Source: Candidatus Atribacteria bacterium 4572_76 (GTDB taxonomy: Bacteria > Atribacterota > Phoenicimicrobiia > Phoenicimicrobiales > Phoenicimicrobiaceae). Taken from it: a stretch of 6,430 nt of DNA. Position numbers and translations under genes: made by a program. The notes under the pieces are model-generated. The model saw only the letters and a program-made list of their open reading frames with translations. It searched no databases and was not told the origin of the DNA. Of the stretch, positions 1 to 6,096 are shown one piece after another; position 1 is the first letter of the stretch; the number at the start of each line of letters is the position of its first letter. The DNA is taken from positions 1 to 6,430 of the forward strand of contig NBMG01000095.1 of the NCBI GenBank assembly GCA_002084865.1, in the 5' to 3' direction.

Positions 1-139
1 CCATATCCTCTTCTTTTCCTCCAAAAGTCTTATCCCAGGTAATTGCGTTTCCTTTATTTTCACCTGATGCATAATCAACAGATAAAAAAGAAATTAGTAT
101 CAGGCACAATAATAATTTAATAATTACAGATTTTCTCAT
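1..139 (-). CDS. N-terminus of an exported protein, probably FGG-repeat (beta-propeller-like) type; partial at left edge
   Basis: Only the first 46 codons are in the window. ATG is at 139-137, with a strong ribosome binding site AAAAGGAGGT at 156-147, seven bases upstream. Residues 1-3 are basic (MRK), residues 5-20 are strongly hydrophobic, and a plausible signal peptidase I site follows A24 (DYA|SG), so export is likely. The mature start contains TWDKTFGGKEED (residues 34-45). This resembles the first unit of the W.KTFGGS..D type repeats found in large secreted or surface proteins of many anaerobes, which usually continue as tandem units of about 50 residues. Assigning the repeat family from one unit is inference. 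The gene is 110 bp downstream of lpdA on the same strand, with no clear terminator between them. No function can be given. Confidence 0.75.
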   Translation of the reverse strand, partial: MRKSVIIKLLLCLILISFLSVDYASGENKGNAITWDKTFGGKEEDM

Positions 140-249
140 AACTTATACCTCCTTTTTAAGATAATCTTTTTAAAGCTATACTTTATTTCCTCTTATACTA
201 TTTTTTCAGAAAAATTTCGGAGGCTATATTTTACTCAATAAATAAAAAA

Positions 250-1650
250 TTATCTTCTGGCAAGATGAATAGGTTTGCCAGTTATCCCTTCTGCTGCTTC
301 AGCGATAGCCTCTGCCAGAGTGGGATGGGCATGGATAGTATTTACAATCTCGAAGGCGGTGGCTTCCATAGATAGAGCCAGGGTTCCTTCGGCAATTAGG
401 TCACTGGCATGAACTCCTAAGATATGCAGACCCAAAAGCTCAAAAGTATCAGCATCGGCAATTATCTTTACCACCCCCTCAGTTTCACCCATACCTAACG
501 CCTTACCGTTGGCCATAAAGGGGAATTTAGAAACTTTAATATTATTATTTTCTTTTCTGGCCTCCTCTTCAGTTAAGCCTACACTGGCTACCTCGGGCAT
601 AGAAAATACACAATTAGGCACTACTTTATAATCCATCAAAACCTCTTTACCGGAGATATTTTCTATCGCAACTATTCCTTCTCGAGAAGCGACATGGGCT
701 AACATTATCTTGCCCACTACATCCCCGACCGCATAGATACCGGGAATATTGGTTTTCATCTTTTCATCTACCTTAATTGCTCCTTTTTCTAATTCGATAC
801 CCAGTCTTTGGACATCTATATTCCCCAATTCAGGTACTCTACCGGCAGCTAACAGCACTCTTTCGGTCTCTAATCTCTTCTCTCCTTCTGATGTTGAAAC
901 CAGAACTTCTAAATTCTGATGGTTCTTCTTTATCCCCTTAACTTTACAATCAGTAAGAATTTCAATCCCTTTTCTTTTTAAGTTCATAGCAAGTCTGCGG
1001 GCTATCTCCTCATCTATGGGGAGTAAGATCCTGGGAAGCATTTCCACTACGGTAACTTCCACTCCTAAAGCCTTAAAGATACCGGCAAACTCTATGCCTA
1101 CCACCCCTCCCCCGATAATTATCATCTTAGAAGGCAGCTCACTCAGGGATAGGGCTTCATCACTGGTTATCACTCCTCCACTATCTATTCCCGGAATGGG
1201 AAGTTTCATTACTTTTGAACCGGTAGCAATAATAATATTTTTGGTTTTTATTACTTCTTTTTGCCCATCCGCATCAAGTACTTCTACTATCCCCGGTTCA
1301 ATTATCTGTCCTTCTCCTCTTACTACTCTTACCTGATTGGCTTTCATCAGCTGTTCTACACCTGAGGATAATCTCCGGGTTATCAGATCTTTCCTCTTCA
1401 TTATGGCAGGAAAATCGATGGAATAATCTTTAACCTGAATCCCAAATTCCCCAGCCCTTTGGAGATGGTTTAACAGCTCTGCAGTACTTACTAAAGCTTT
1501 GGTGGGGATACAGCCTCTATTTAAGCAGACTCCTCCCAACTTATCCTTTTCTATTAGTACTGCTTTTAATCCTAAATGAGCTGCTTTTATGGCCGCTACA
1601 TATCCGCCAGGTCCTCCTCCGATAATTACTACATCAACTTCTCCATTCAT
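250..1650 (-). CDS. lpdA: dihydrolipoamide dehydrogenase (E3 / L-protein)
   Basis: FAD-dependent enzyme that reoxidises dihydrolipoyl groups on 2-oxoacid dehydrogenase E2 or glycine-cleavage H-protein, passing electrons to NAD+. All family hallmarks are present in 466 residues, a normal full length. These are an N-terminal FAD site GGGPGG (11-16); the redox-active disulfide C42-LNRG-C47 followed by IPTK; an NAD-binding GGGVVG (180-185) with acidic E203 closing the second beta strand; the second FAD motif IYAVGDV (305-311); and the C-terminal catalytic pair in HPTLAE, H442 and E447. ATG at 1650 follows AGAAGGAGGA (1670-1661) with a ten-base gap. It lies 69 bp downstream of the PEGA gene on the same strand, so cotranscription is likely. 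No E1, E2, lipoate or gcv gene is in view, so its partner complex cannot be named; a glycine-cleavage L-protein role is one possibility. Confidence 0.96.
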   Translation of the reverse strand: MNGEVDVVIIGGGPGGYVAAIKAAHLGLKAVLIEKDKLGGVCLNRGCIPTKALVSTAELLNHLQRAGEFGIQVKDYSIDFPAIMKRKDLITRRLSSGVEQLMKANQVRVVRGEGQIIEPGIVEVLDADGQKEVIKTKNIIIATGSKVMKLPIPGIDSGGVITSDEALSLSELPSKMIIIGGGVVGIEFAGIFKALGVEVTVVEMLPRILLPIDEEIARRLAMNLKRKGIEILTDCKVKGIKKNHQNLEVLVSTSEGEKRLETERVLLAAGRVPELGNIDVQRLGIELEKGAIKVDEKMKTNIPGIYAVGDVVGKIMLAHVASREGIVAIENISGKEVLMDYKVVPNCVFSMPEVASVGLTEEEARKENNNIKVSKFPFMANGKALGMGETEGVVKIIADADTFELLGLHILGVHASDLIAEGTLALSMEATAFEIVNTIHAHPTLAEAIAEAAEGITGKPIHLARR

Positions 1651-1719
1651 ATTTATTGTCTCCTCCTTCTAACAAATTTACATCGATTTAGAAAAAACTA
1701 TCCACCGATTAAAATTATT

Positions 1720-3246
1720 TTAATACTCTATTTCTATCATCTCTACATAGATAGAAGTAGTGTCGCCGGCATTTACCCAAACATCTTCTACCCAGGTTCT
1801 ATATCCGTCTTTAATTAGAGTAATCTCGTACTCTTTTTCCATTAATTCCTCTAAGATTTTTGGTTGAGAAGACGAGGACGCTGCCTTATAAGTTCCATTT
1901 ACAAATATTTTTGCTCCGCTTACATTACAATAAACAGCAATTGAACCATCATAGCTGATTTCGGGAACTAAGTAAACAGAAACCATTTTAGTTTGGTTGG
2001 CTGCGACCATTATAGTACTATTCCAATCCTGATAACCTTCTTTACTAATTAATAATTCGTGGTAACCCTCTTCCACTTTCTTTATTTCCACCAGCTTATT
2101 AGCAGAAGTTCTTCTTTTATAGCTTCCGTCTAAATAGATTTTGGCATTACCTTGATTGCAGTAAACAGAGATTGAACCATCAACTGCCTGCTTAATTAAA
2201 TTAACAGTAACTTTGGTAGTTTTAGAAGAGGAAACATATACCTTCTTACTCCAATCTATATAGCCTGTCTTAGTTATAAGAAGCTCATGATATCCTTTTT
2301 CTACTTCTTCTAACAATACTGACTTATTCGAATAAGTTTTCTTTATATAGTTACCATCTAAAAATATCCTGGCATTGCTCTTATTACAGGAAATAGAAAT
2401 TGCACCATATGCAGGAAAAGGAATTAAATTTGCAGAAACGGTAGTGGTCCGGGAAGGTGATACTGAGAAATAACTACTCCAATCCTGATAACCTGCCATT
2501 ACTAACTTTATATGATGCTGACCTGCAGTTATCCTGTCTAAGTTTAAGGGAGTCGTTCCCCGATAAACATTGTCCAGGTATACTTTCGCCCCTTGAGGTT
2601 GGGAAGTTGCTATAATCCTGCCATAATTAGTAGGGGGCGGAGTTATTGGCCTTACTGTATAACTTAATAGATTACTCGAAGTCCAGGCAGTAGGAGGCAT
2701 AGATACTATTATGCCCTTAAGGGTGATGGTAAAGTTTTTAAAATCTTTGCTTATTTCTGGCATAAATTCTTTAGAAATTAGATTTTTTTCCTTATCGCCA
2801 ATAAATATCGGTCTGGTAGTAGCAAACCCTTGAACATATTCCATCCCTGGCCTGGTATGTGGATCAATCAGGCCTTCGACAGAATTAGTTTGCCCGGCTC
2901 TCACAAAATTATGCGGTGAATACTTGTTGGGAAAGATAATTTTCACTCTACCTTTAGTATCATAGTTGTAAAGAGTCACAAAGGAATCCCGAGAGGCCTG
3001 GAAGGAAATCTTAATCTTCTCCCCAGGGGCATAAGTAGCCCCTCTTTCTTTATCCAGCCACAATCTAAGAGAAAATGGGGGATGAGGATTGATAATTTGA
3101 ATGCTTTTCATCTTTTCGACTTCCTCCGGACTGGGGCCTTGAGCAAAATTAATTCCGGAAATACCCAACCAAAGAAAAACTATTAAGGCAATAAAAATAC
3201 AGGTAAATATTTTCCCTCTCTTCTGAAACAACATACTTCTTAACAT
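1720..3246 (-). CDS. exported DUF4384-like protein with four PEGA-type repeats
   Basis: A 508-residue envelope protein of unknown function. Residues 8-11 are basic, residues 12-30 form a hydrophobic signal or anchor segment, and cleavage after A35 (NFA|QG) is plausible. Residues about 59-198 match the DUF4384 pattern: a WLDKERGATYAPGEKI-like strand, then FVTLYNYDTKG and IFPN. After a proline-rich linker (200-206) come four PEGA-type beta repeats of about 75 residues, near 208-276, 280-352, 356-428 and 433-505. The first is canonical (P-QGAKVYLDN...RGTTP). The last three lack the GxTP turn, resemble each other more than the first, and each carries a Cys-Asn pair at the same place (C287, C363, C440). 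PEGA domains are usually surface or periplasmic and thought to bind cell wall or other proteins; that role is inferred here. The start is set by AGGAGGA eight bases before ATG 3246. lpdA follows. Confidence 0.9.
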   Translation of the reverse strand: MLRSMLFQKRGKIFTCIFIALIVFLWLGISGINFAQGPSPEEVEKMKSIQIINPHPPFSLRLWLDKERGATYAPGEKIKISFQASRDSFVTLYNYDTKGRVKIIFPNKYSPHNFVRAGQTNSVEGLIDPHTRPGMEYVQGFATTRPIFIGDKEKNLISKEFMPEISKDFKNFTITLKGIIVSMPPTAWTSSNLLSYTVRPITPPPTNYGRIIATSQPQGAKVYLDNVYRGTTPLNLDRITAGQHHIKLVMAGYQDWSSYFSVSPSRTTTVSANLIPFPAYGAISISCNKSNARIFLDGNYIKKTYSNKSVLLEEVEKGYHELLITKTGYIDWSKKVYVSSSKTTKVTVNLIKQAVDGSISVYCNQGNAKIYLDGSYKRRTSANKLVEIKKVEEGYHELLISKEGYQDWNSTIMVAANQTKMVSVYLVPEISYDGSIAVYCNVSGAKIFVNGTYKAASSSSQPKILEELMEKEYEITLIKDGYRTWVEDVWVNAGDTTSIYVEMIEIEY

Positions 3247-3254
3247 CTTTAAAA

Positions 3255-3260
3255 TCCTCC
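3255..3260 (-). promoter_or_regulatory. ribosome binding site of the PEGA gene
   Basis: Reads GGAGGA on the minus strand inside a long A-run, eight bases before the ATG at 3246. It favours that ATG over the second in-frame Met four codons later. Confidence 0.8.
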
Positions 3261-3295
3261 TTTTTTTTCGTATATCATATATCTTATTAGAAATT

Positions 3296-3326
3296 TATCT
3301 ACATTTTAGATGTTAAATTAAGTCAA
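3296..3326 (-). promoter_or_regulatory. weak candidate promoter of the PEGA gene
   Basis: A TTGACT box (3326-3321) matches the sigma-70-type -35 consensus at five of six bases. The best matching -10 is poor (TAGATA at 3301-3296, 19-bp spacing). The divergent layout requires a promoter on this side of the intergenic region, but the exact site is uncertain. Confidence 0.25.
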
Positions 3327-3351
3327 ATTAATTAAAAAATGCTTGAAAACA

Positions 3352-3380
3352 TTGTTTTTTCTAAAAAAAATTAAAATAAT
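3352..3380 (+). promoter_or_regulatory. weak candidate promoter of hup
   Basis: TTGTTT (3352-3357) and AATAAT (3375-3380) are separated by 17 bp and flanked by long A- and T-tracts that could act as UP-like or curved DNA. Other AT-rich -10-like strings occur nearer the gene (3416-3427 and 3447-3452) without good -35 partners. A promoter must lie in this intergenic region because hup is the only plus-strand gene, but the choice is tentative. Confidence 0.25.
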
Positions 3381-3492
3381 TTTTAAAAAAAAGAGGATTT
3401 TTAAAACGTTTGTCGTATATTATATAAGTAGTAGTCATGGAATGCTTATAAATACTTGTATTTTATCTATTTTTAAGGTATTTTTAAAAATG

Positions 3493-3502
3493 AAAGGAGG
3501 TG
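3493..3502 (+). promoter_or_regulatory. ribosome binding site that fixes the GTG start of hup
   Basis: AAAGGAGGTG is a near-complete anti-16S match, eight bases (measured from GGAGG) before the GTG at 3509. An ATG at 3490 overlaps this site in another frame and gives only a short unrelated reading frame, so it is not the start. Confidence 0.85.
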
Positions 3503-3508
3503 TAAATA

Positions 3509-3781
3509 GTGAACAAAGGAGAATTAATCGATAATGTAGCAAGTGAAATCGGTGTTACCAAAAAGGAAGGTAAAAAAGCTGTCGAATGTGTATTCGAAAC
3601 TATTACTGATTGCTTAGCCAAGGGTGACGCAGTTAGATTAGTAGGATTCGGAACTTTTGGTACCAGAAAAAGAGCTGCTCGAAAGGCAAGAAATCCACGT
3701 ACTGGTGAAGAGATCCAAGTAAAAGCCATGAATGTACCATTCTTTAAAGCAGGCAAGGAATTAAAAGAAAAGGTAAAATAA
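3509..3781 (+). CDS. hup: HU-family nucleoid DNA-binding protein
   Basis: A 90-residue histone-like protein that, as a dimer, bends and compacts DNA. The sequence fits bacterial HU throughout: an N-terminal helical part beginning MNKGELID, the turn GFGTF (46-50), the RKRAARKARNP segment leading into the DNA-contacting beta arm (RNPRTGE, 61-67, with intercalating-type P63), and the C-terminal PFFKAGKELKEKVK. Length is standard. It starts at GTG with a strong ribosome binding site. Cys27 and Cys35 are a small oddity, since many HU proteins lack cysteine. It is the only plus-strand gene in the window, transcribed divergently from the PEGA gene, and appears monocistronic because a strong hairpin follows 34 bp after its stop. 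HU and IHF share this fold; nothing here points to IHF. Confidence 0.96.
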   Translation: MNKGELIDNVASEIGVTKKEGKKAVECVFETITDCLAKGDAVRLVGFGTFGTRKRAARKARNPRTGEEIQVKAMNVPFFKAGKELKEKVK

Positions 3782-3815
3782 GAAAATATTTTAATTATAT
3801 TAACAAGTTAAATGT

Positions 3816-3861
3816 AAATAGGCCTATCCAGGTAATTTTTTAAAACCTGATAGGCCTATTT
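3816..3861. terminator. hairpin terminator between convergent hup and Asp23 genes
   Basis: The arms AAATAGGCCTATCCAGGT (3816-3833) and ACCTGATAGGCCTATTT (3845-3861) pair over 17 base pairs with one bulged C, around an 11-base loop. Each arm contains the palindrome AGGCCT. On the plus strand the second arm runs into a T-rich stretch (ATTTCTTT), as expected for a Rho-independent terminator of hup. The stem can also form in the minus-strand transcript of the Asp23 gene, although the T-run is poorer there. Confidence 0.85.
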
Positions 3862-3875
3862 CTTTAATATATTAA

Positions 3876-4337
3876 CTATTTCTTTTCTTCTATATGCACG
3901 CCCTGAATGTTTACATTTACCCCAGTAACTTTAAGTCCGGTTTTGGTTTCTAATTCCCCTTTTACCTTCTTCTGAATCTCTTTAGCTACATCAATTATTA
4001 TAGAACCATACTCTAAGATAACCGAAATAGTAGTAGAAACTTCTTTATTTTCTCTAAGGTCTACATTAATCCCTTTTTCTAATTCTTTGGTTCCCAATAA
4101 AGTTCCAATCCCCCCTTTGGCACGAGTAGCTAACCCGGCTACTCCGGGTATGCCGATTACAGTCCGGCTAATTATGGTCGCTATTACTTCGGGTACGATA
4201 TTAACTTCTCCCAAGATTTCTTTGGCTTTAACTTTTTCTTCTTTCTTTTCTTCTTTCTTTGTTTCCTCGGCTATTTTTTCGGTTTTCTGGACAGACACAT
4301 CTTCCTTTTTTTCTTTTTTCTCCTTTTTTTTATCCAT
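3876..4337 (-). CDS. Asp23/Gls24 family envelope stress-type protein with Lys/Glu-rich N-terminal tail
   Basis: A 153-residue protein. Residues about 41-150 follow the Asp23 (DUF322) pattern. They show GEVNIVPEVIATI, a GIPGVAGLA segment (62-70), VILEYGSIIIDVAKEIQKKV (106-125) and the closing TGLKVTGVNVNIQGV (133-147). Asp23 proteins in Firmicutes are abundant, membrane-associated and linked to envelope homeostasis; that role is transferred by family. Residues 1-40 are an added highly charged tail of mostly Lys and Glu, probably disordered or coiled, with no hydrophobic segment. Start ATG 4337 is the only sensible choice, but its ribosome binding site is atypical (AAAGGGGGAG, about 13 bases away). 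It lies 162 bp downstream of spoVS on the same strand and converges on hup. No partner such as AmaP or a DUF2273 gene is adjacent. Confidence 0.88.
   Translation of the reverse strand: MDKKKEKKEKKEDVSVQKTEKIAEETKKEEKKEEKVKAKEILGEVNIVPEVIATIISRTVIGIPGVAGLATRAKGGIGTLLGTKELEKGINVDLRENKEVSTTISVILEYGSIIIDVAKEIQKKVKGELETKTGLKVTGVNVNIQGVHIEEKK
4224..4330 (-). repeat. purine-rich low-complexity tract encoding the Lys/Glu tail
   Basis: The coding strand here is almost all A and G (the plus strand reads as runs of T and C), with short GAA/AAA/AAG units. It encodes residues 3-38 of the Asp23-family protein. Such tracts are prone to slippage, so tail length may vary between strains. Confidence 0.7.
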
Positions 4338-4350
4338 ACTAATCTTAACT

Positions 4351-4360
4351 CTCCCCCTTT
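4351..4360 (-). promoter_or_regulatory. atypical ribosome binding site of the Asp23 gene
   Basis: AAAGGGGGAG on the minus strand is the only purine-rich, G-rich element before ATG 4337. Its distance (13 bases to the last G) is longer, and its match to AGGAGG poorer, than those of most neighbours. No alternative in-frame ATG, GTG or TTG sits closer. Confidence 0.45.
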
Positions 4361-4499
4361 TACTCTAATTTTTTTGAATCTTTTTTTCTATTAAATTCCC
4401 TTAGTTATAATACGCTTTCTAAGCTAATCCCGTATTTTTAATATTTTCTAAATTCTCCCTGTTACTTTTCACCTGAAGCAATGTTAATAACACAATCTT

Positions 4500-4760
4500 T
4501 TATCCGGGTATAACTAAAAATTTAATAGCAGTTCTTTCTTCTCCTTCAATTTCTACATCTACAAAAGCTGGTATACAGATTAAATTAACTCCACTGGATG
4601 CAGTAAAACCTCGAGCAATAGCAATCGCCTTAACTGCCTGATTTACTGCCCCTGCTCCTATGGCTTGCAATTCTACTTTCCCTTCTTCTCTTATCACTCC
4701 TGATAAAGCACCAGCTACTGCCTTAGGATTCGACTTAGATGAGACTTTCAATAGTTCCAT
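4500..4760 (-). CDS. spoVS: stage V sporulation protein S homologue
   Basis: An 86-residue protein, the same length as Bacillus subtilis SpoVS and very similar along its whole length from memory of that protein. It begins MELLKVSSKSNPKAVAGALSG-like (1-21), carries the hallmark QAIGAGAVNQAVKAIAIAR (32-50), then LICIPAFVDVEIEGEERTAIK (60-80). SpoVS has an Alba-like fold and is thought to bind nucleic acid; in Bacillus it influences septation and coat assembly, but homologues occur widely in non-sporulating phyla, so the name does not prove sporulation. ATG 4760 follows TAAGGAGGAG (4776-4767) six bases away. It has its own candidate promoter about 190 bp upstream, just past the end of the radical-SAM-like gene, and may be read through into the Asp23 gene. 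Confidence 0.95.
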   Translation of the reverse strand: MELLKVSSKSNPKAVAGALSGVIREEGKVELQAIGAGAVNQAVKAIAIARGFTASSGVNLICIPAFVDVEIEGEERTAIKFLVIPG

Positions 4761-4900
4761 TCGTTTCTCCTCCTTATAATATTGAATGCTTTATAAAATA
4801 TCCACATCTATTAATCTATGTATGCTATTTTGTTCATTTTTATTTCTTGCCCTTGTTCACATTCACATTTTATGGCCTGGGGATAAACTATTTTTTAAAA

Positions 4901-4910
4901 TCACCTCCGA
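4901..4910 (-). promoter_or_regulatory. orphan ribosome binding site in the spoVS leader
   Basis: The minus strand reads TCGGAGGTGA, a complete anti-16S match. No ATG, GTG or TTG follows at a usable distance: the next bases are TTTTAAAAAATAG, and nearby frames stop quickly. It may be a remnant of a lost gene, or a regulatory or ribosome standby site. Confidence 0.4.
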
Positions 4911-4947
4911 TTATTATATTCGAAAATCTATAGTACATTTTATTCTA

Positions 4948-4956
4948 ATTATAACA
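4948..4956 (-). promoter_or_regulatory. extended -10 promoter candidate for spoVS
   Basis: The minus strand reads TGTTATAAT, a perfect extended -10 (TGnTATAAT), 19 bp past the stop of the upstream gene. No -35 match lies 17 bp further upstream, which extended -10 promoters can tolerate. Transcription would begin near 4941, leaving a leader of about 180 bases before spoVS. Confidence 0.45.
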
Positions 4957-4974
4957 CATTTAATTTATATTATT

Positions 4975-6096
4975 TTATATCTTCGCTATTGATTTTATTT
5001 GTTGATAGACTTTAATTGTAATATCCGGTGATAAATAAGGTAATAGCGCGTCATTATGAAAAAGGGGATCAACTTCTCCCTTTAAATTAAAATAAGCCCT
5101 GGCTTCGTTCCAGACCTTTGTACCCGGAATGGCGGAAAATTTAGCCAAACGCGGATGAGCACCACAATCTATCACAAAATAGATGGAAGCAATAATTTCC
5201 TGAATATCCTGTCCCGGTAATCCTATTAAAAGATAGGCGCCAATCTGAGTTCGTTTAAATCCTGCTTCTAAAAGGCAATTCACCGCCTTTTTAAATTCAA
5301 TATTAGTAATCTTCCCTCCTGTCTCTGACTGGACTCGGGGATCTACTGTCTCAAAACCCAATCTGATAGTCTCTACCCCTGCCTGGTACATCTTGCAAGC
5401 TATTTCTTTATTTATCATCCGGGCATGAATTCCGTTGGGAGTATGAAGCCTGATGCCCAGTTTTTTAATAATTAATTCCTCTAAAATAATCAGAAAATTG
5501 TCTTCCGAATTTATCAACAAGGCATCATCATAAAAAATAAAATCTTTTATTTCTAATATTTTTATTAAATCTCTTATACTATTTCCTTTTATTACATAAT
5601 CGGCACCGGAGAATTTACAGGCATGCTCAAAACACAAAGTAGCATAGATCCCTCCTAAAATTATGGGAATATCGGGAAATATTTTTTTAATTATCTCTAT
5701 TACCCTGAATGCCCCGGGATACCAGTAGGTCATGATAGAGGTAACCAATACTGCCTGAGGAGGAGGCAGCTTTTTTAATTTATTCAGGAAAATTTCTTCG
5801 GTAATCCCATATCGGCTATATCGGCAAGGTATATTTTTTAAAATTGCAGGTTTTTCGACTTCTTCTTTATAAAAGGGCCCCCGGCCAAATTCATCTTTTT
5901 TTGGAAACTCTCTGTTCTTTAACTTTAAAATCTCTCGATTATAGCGGTCCATACAGTCTATATAACTAATCTCATAACCCCGTTCTCTCAGGATGCTGGC
6001 AATATACAATAGCCCTAAAGGCTTAGACCAGAAATCATAAGCTGTAAAATCATAAATCCAGGGATTAACTAACAATAGATTATAATTTTTTTTCAT
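4975..6096 (-). CDS. B12-binding/radical-SAM-like protein lacking the iron-sulfur motif segment
   Basis: A 373-residue protein. Residues 5-180 resemble the cobalamin-binding half of B12-type radical SAM proteins: LLLVNPWIYDF (7-17), KPLGLLYIASILRERGYE, VLVTSIMTYWYPGA (117-129), ILGGIYATL (146-154), GADYVIKG (164-171). Residues 187-330 match the later part of the radical SAM barrel: IFYDDALLIN (187-196), HTPNGIHARMI (218-228), IRLGFETVDP (244-253), TGGKITN, YLLIGLPGQ (288-296), SAIPGTKVW (321-329). Between KG (170-171) and FYDDA (188-192) only about 16 residues remain, where relatives carry some 60-80 including CxxxCxxC. No such motif occurs anywhere in the protein; the only close Cys pair (155, 160) is CX4C inside the B12 domain. 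Radical chemistry is therefore not expected. An in-frame stop at 6118-6120 forces the start at ATG 6096, which has no ribosome binding site. It could be a non-radical derivative, an early pseudogene or an assembly artefact. Confidence 0.85.
   Translation of the reverse strand: MKKNYNLLLVNPWIYDFTAYDFWSKPLGLLYIASILRERGYEISYIDCMDRYNREILKLKNREFPKKDEFGRGPFYKEEVEKPAILKNIPCRYSRYGITEEIFLNKLKKLPPPQAVLVTSIMTYWYPGAFRVIEIIKKIFPDIPIILGGIYATLCFEHACKFSGADYVIKGNSIRDLIKILEIKDFIFYDDALLINSEDNFLIILEELIIKKLGIRLHTPNGIHARMINKEIACKMYQAGVETIRLGFETVDPRVQSETGGKITNIEFKKAVNCLLEAGFKRTQIGAYLLIGLPGQDIQEIIASIYFVIDCGAHPRLAKFSAIPGTKVWNEARAYFNLKGEVDPLFHNDALLPYLSPDITIKVYQQIKSIAKI

Noticed and set aside
140..249. Possible terminator or promoter between lpdA and the left-edge gene
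   Set aside because: Only a six-pair all-A/T stem and a -10-like TATAAG without a -35 partner were found; neither is convincing.
1016..1336. Plus-strand open frame of about 106 codons opposite lpdA
   Set aside because: It is antisense to a gene with every lipoamide dehydrogenase motif, has a low-complexity Ser/Pro/Ile composition, and has no ribosome binding site.
3484..3756. Minus-strand open frame opposite hup
   Set aside because: Shadow of the highly conserved HU coding sequence; no ribosome binding site and no recognisable product.
4087..4368. Plus-strand open frame opposite the Asp23 gene, ending in Phe/Ser/Leu-rich sequence that looks like a membrane segment
   Set aside because: The hydrophobic end is simply the complement of the Lys/Glu tract; no start signals.
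4414..4493. A GTG-started 25-codon minus-strand frame just after spoVS (VLLTLLQVKSN...)
   Set aside because: No ribosome binding site; its length is within chance expectation.
4761..4815. Minus-strand micro-ORF starting MWIFYKAF that overlaps the spoVS start
   Set aside because: No ribosome binding site upstream, and it runs through the spoVS ribosome binding site itself.
4739..4992. Two overlapping plus-strand frames of 64-68 codons in the spoVS leader
   Set aside because: They run through AT-rich intergenic DNA, lack ribosome binding sites, and overlap the spoVS start and the end of the next gene.
5617..5634. Cys pair at residues 155 and 160 of the radical-SAM-like protein as a possible cluster motif
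   Set aside because: Spacing is CX4C with no third Cys nearby, and the position is inside the B12-binding domain near conserved GGIYATL, not at the radical SAM motif position.
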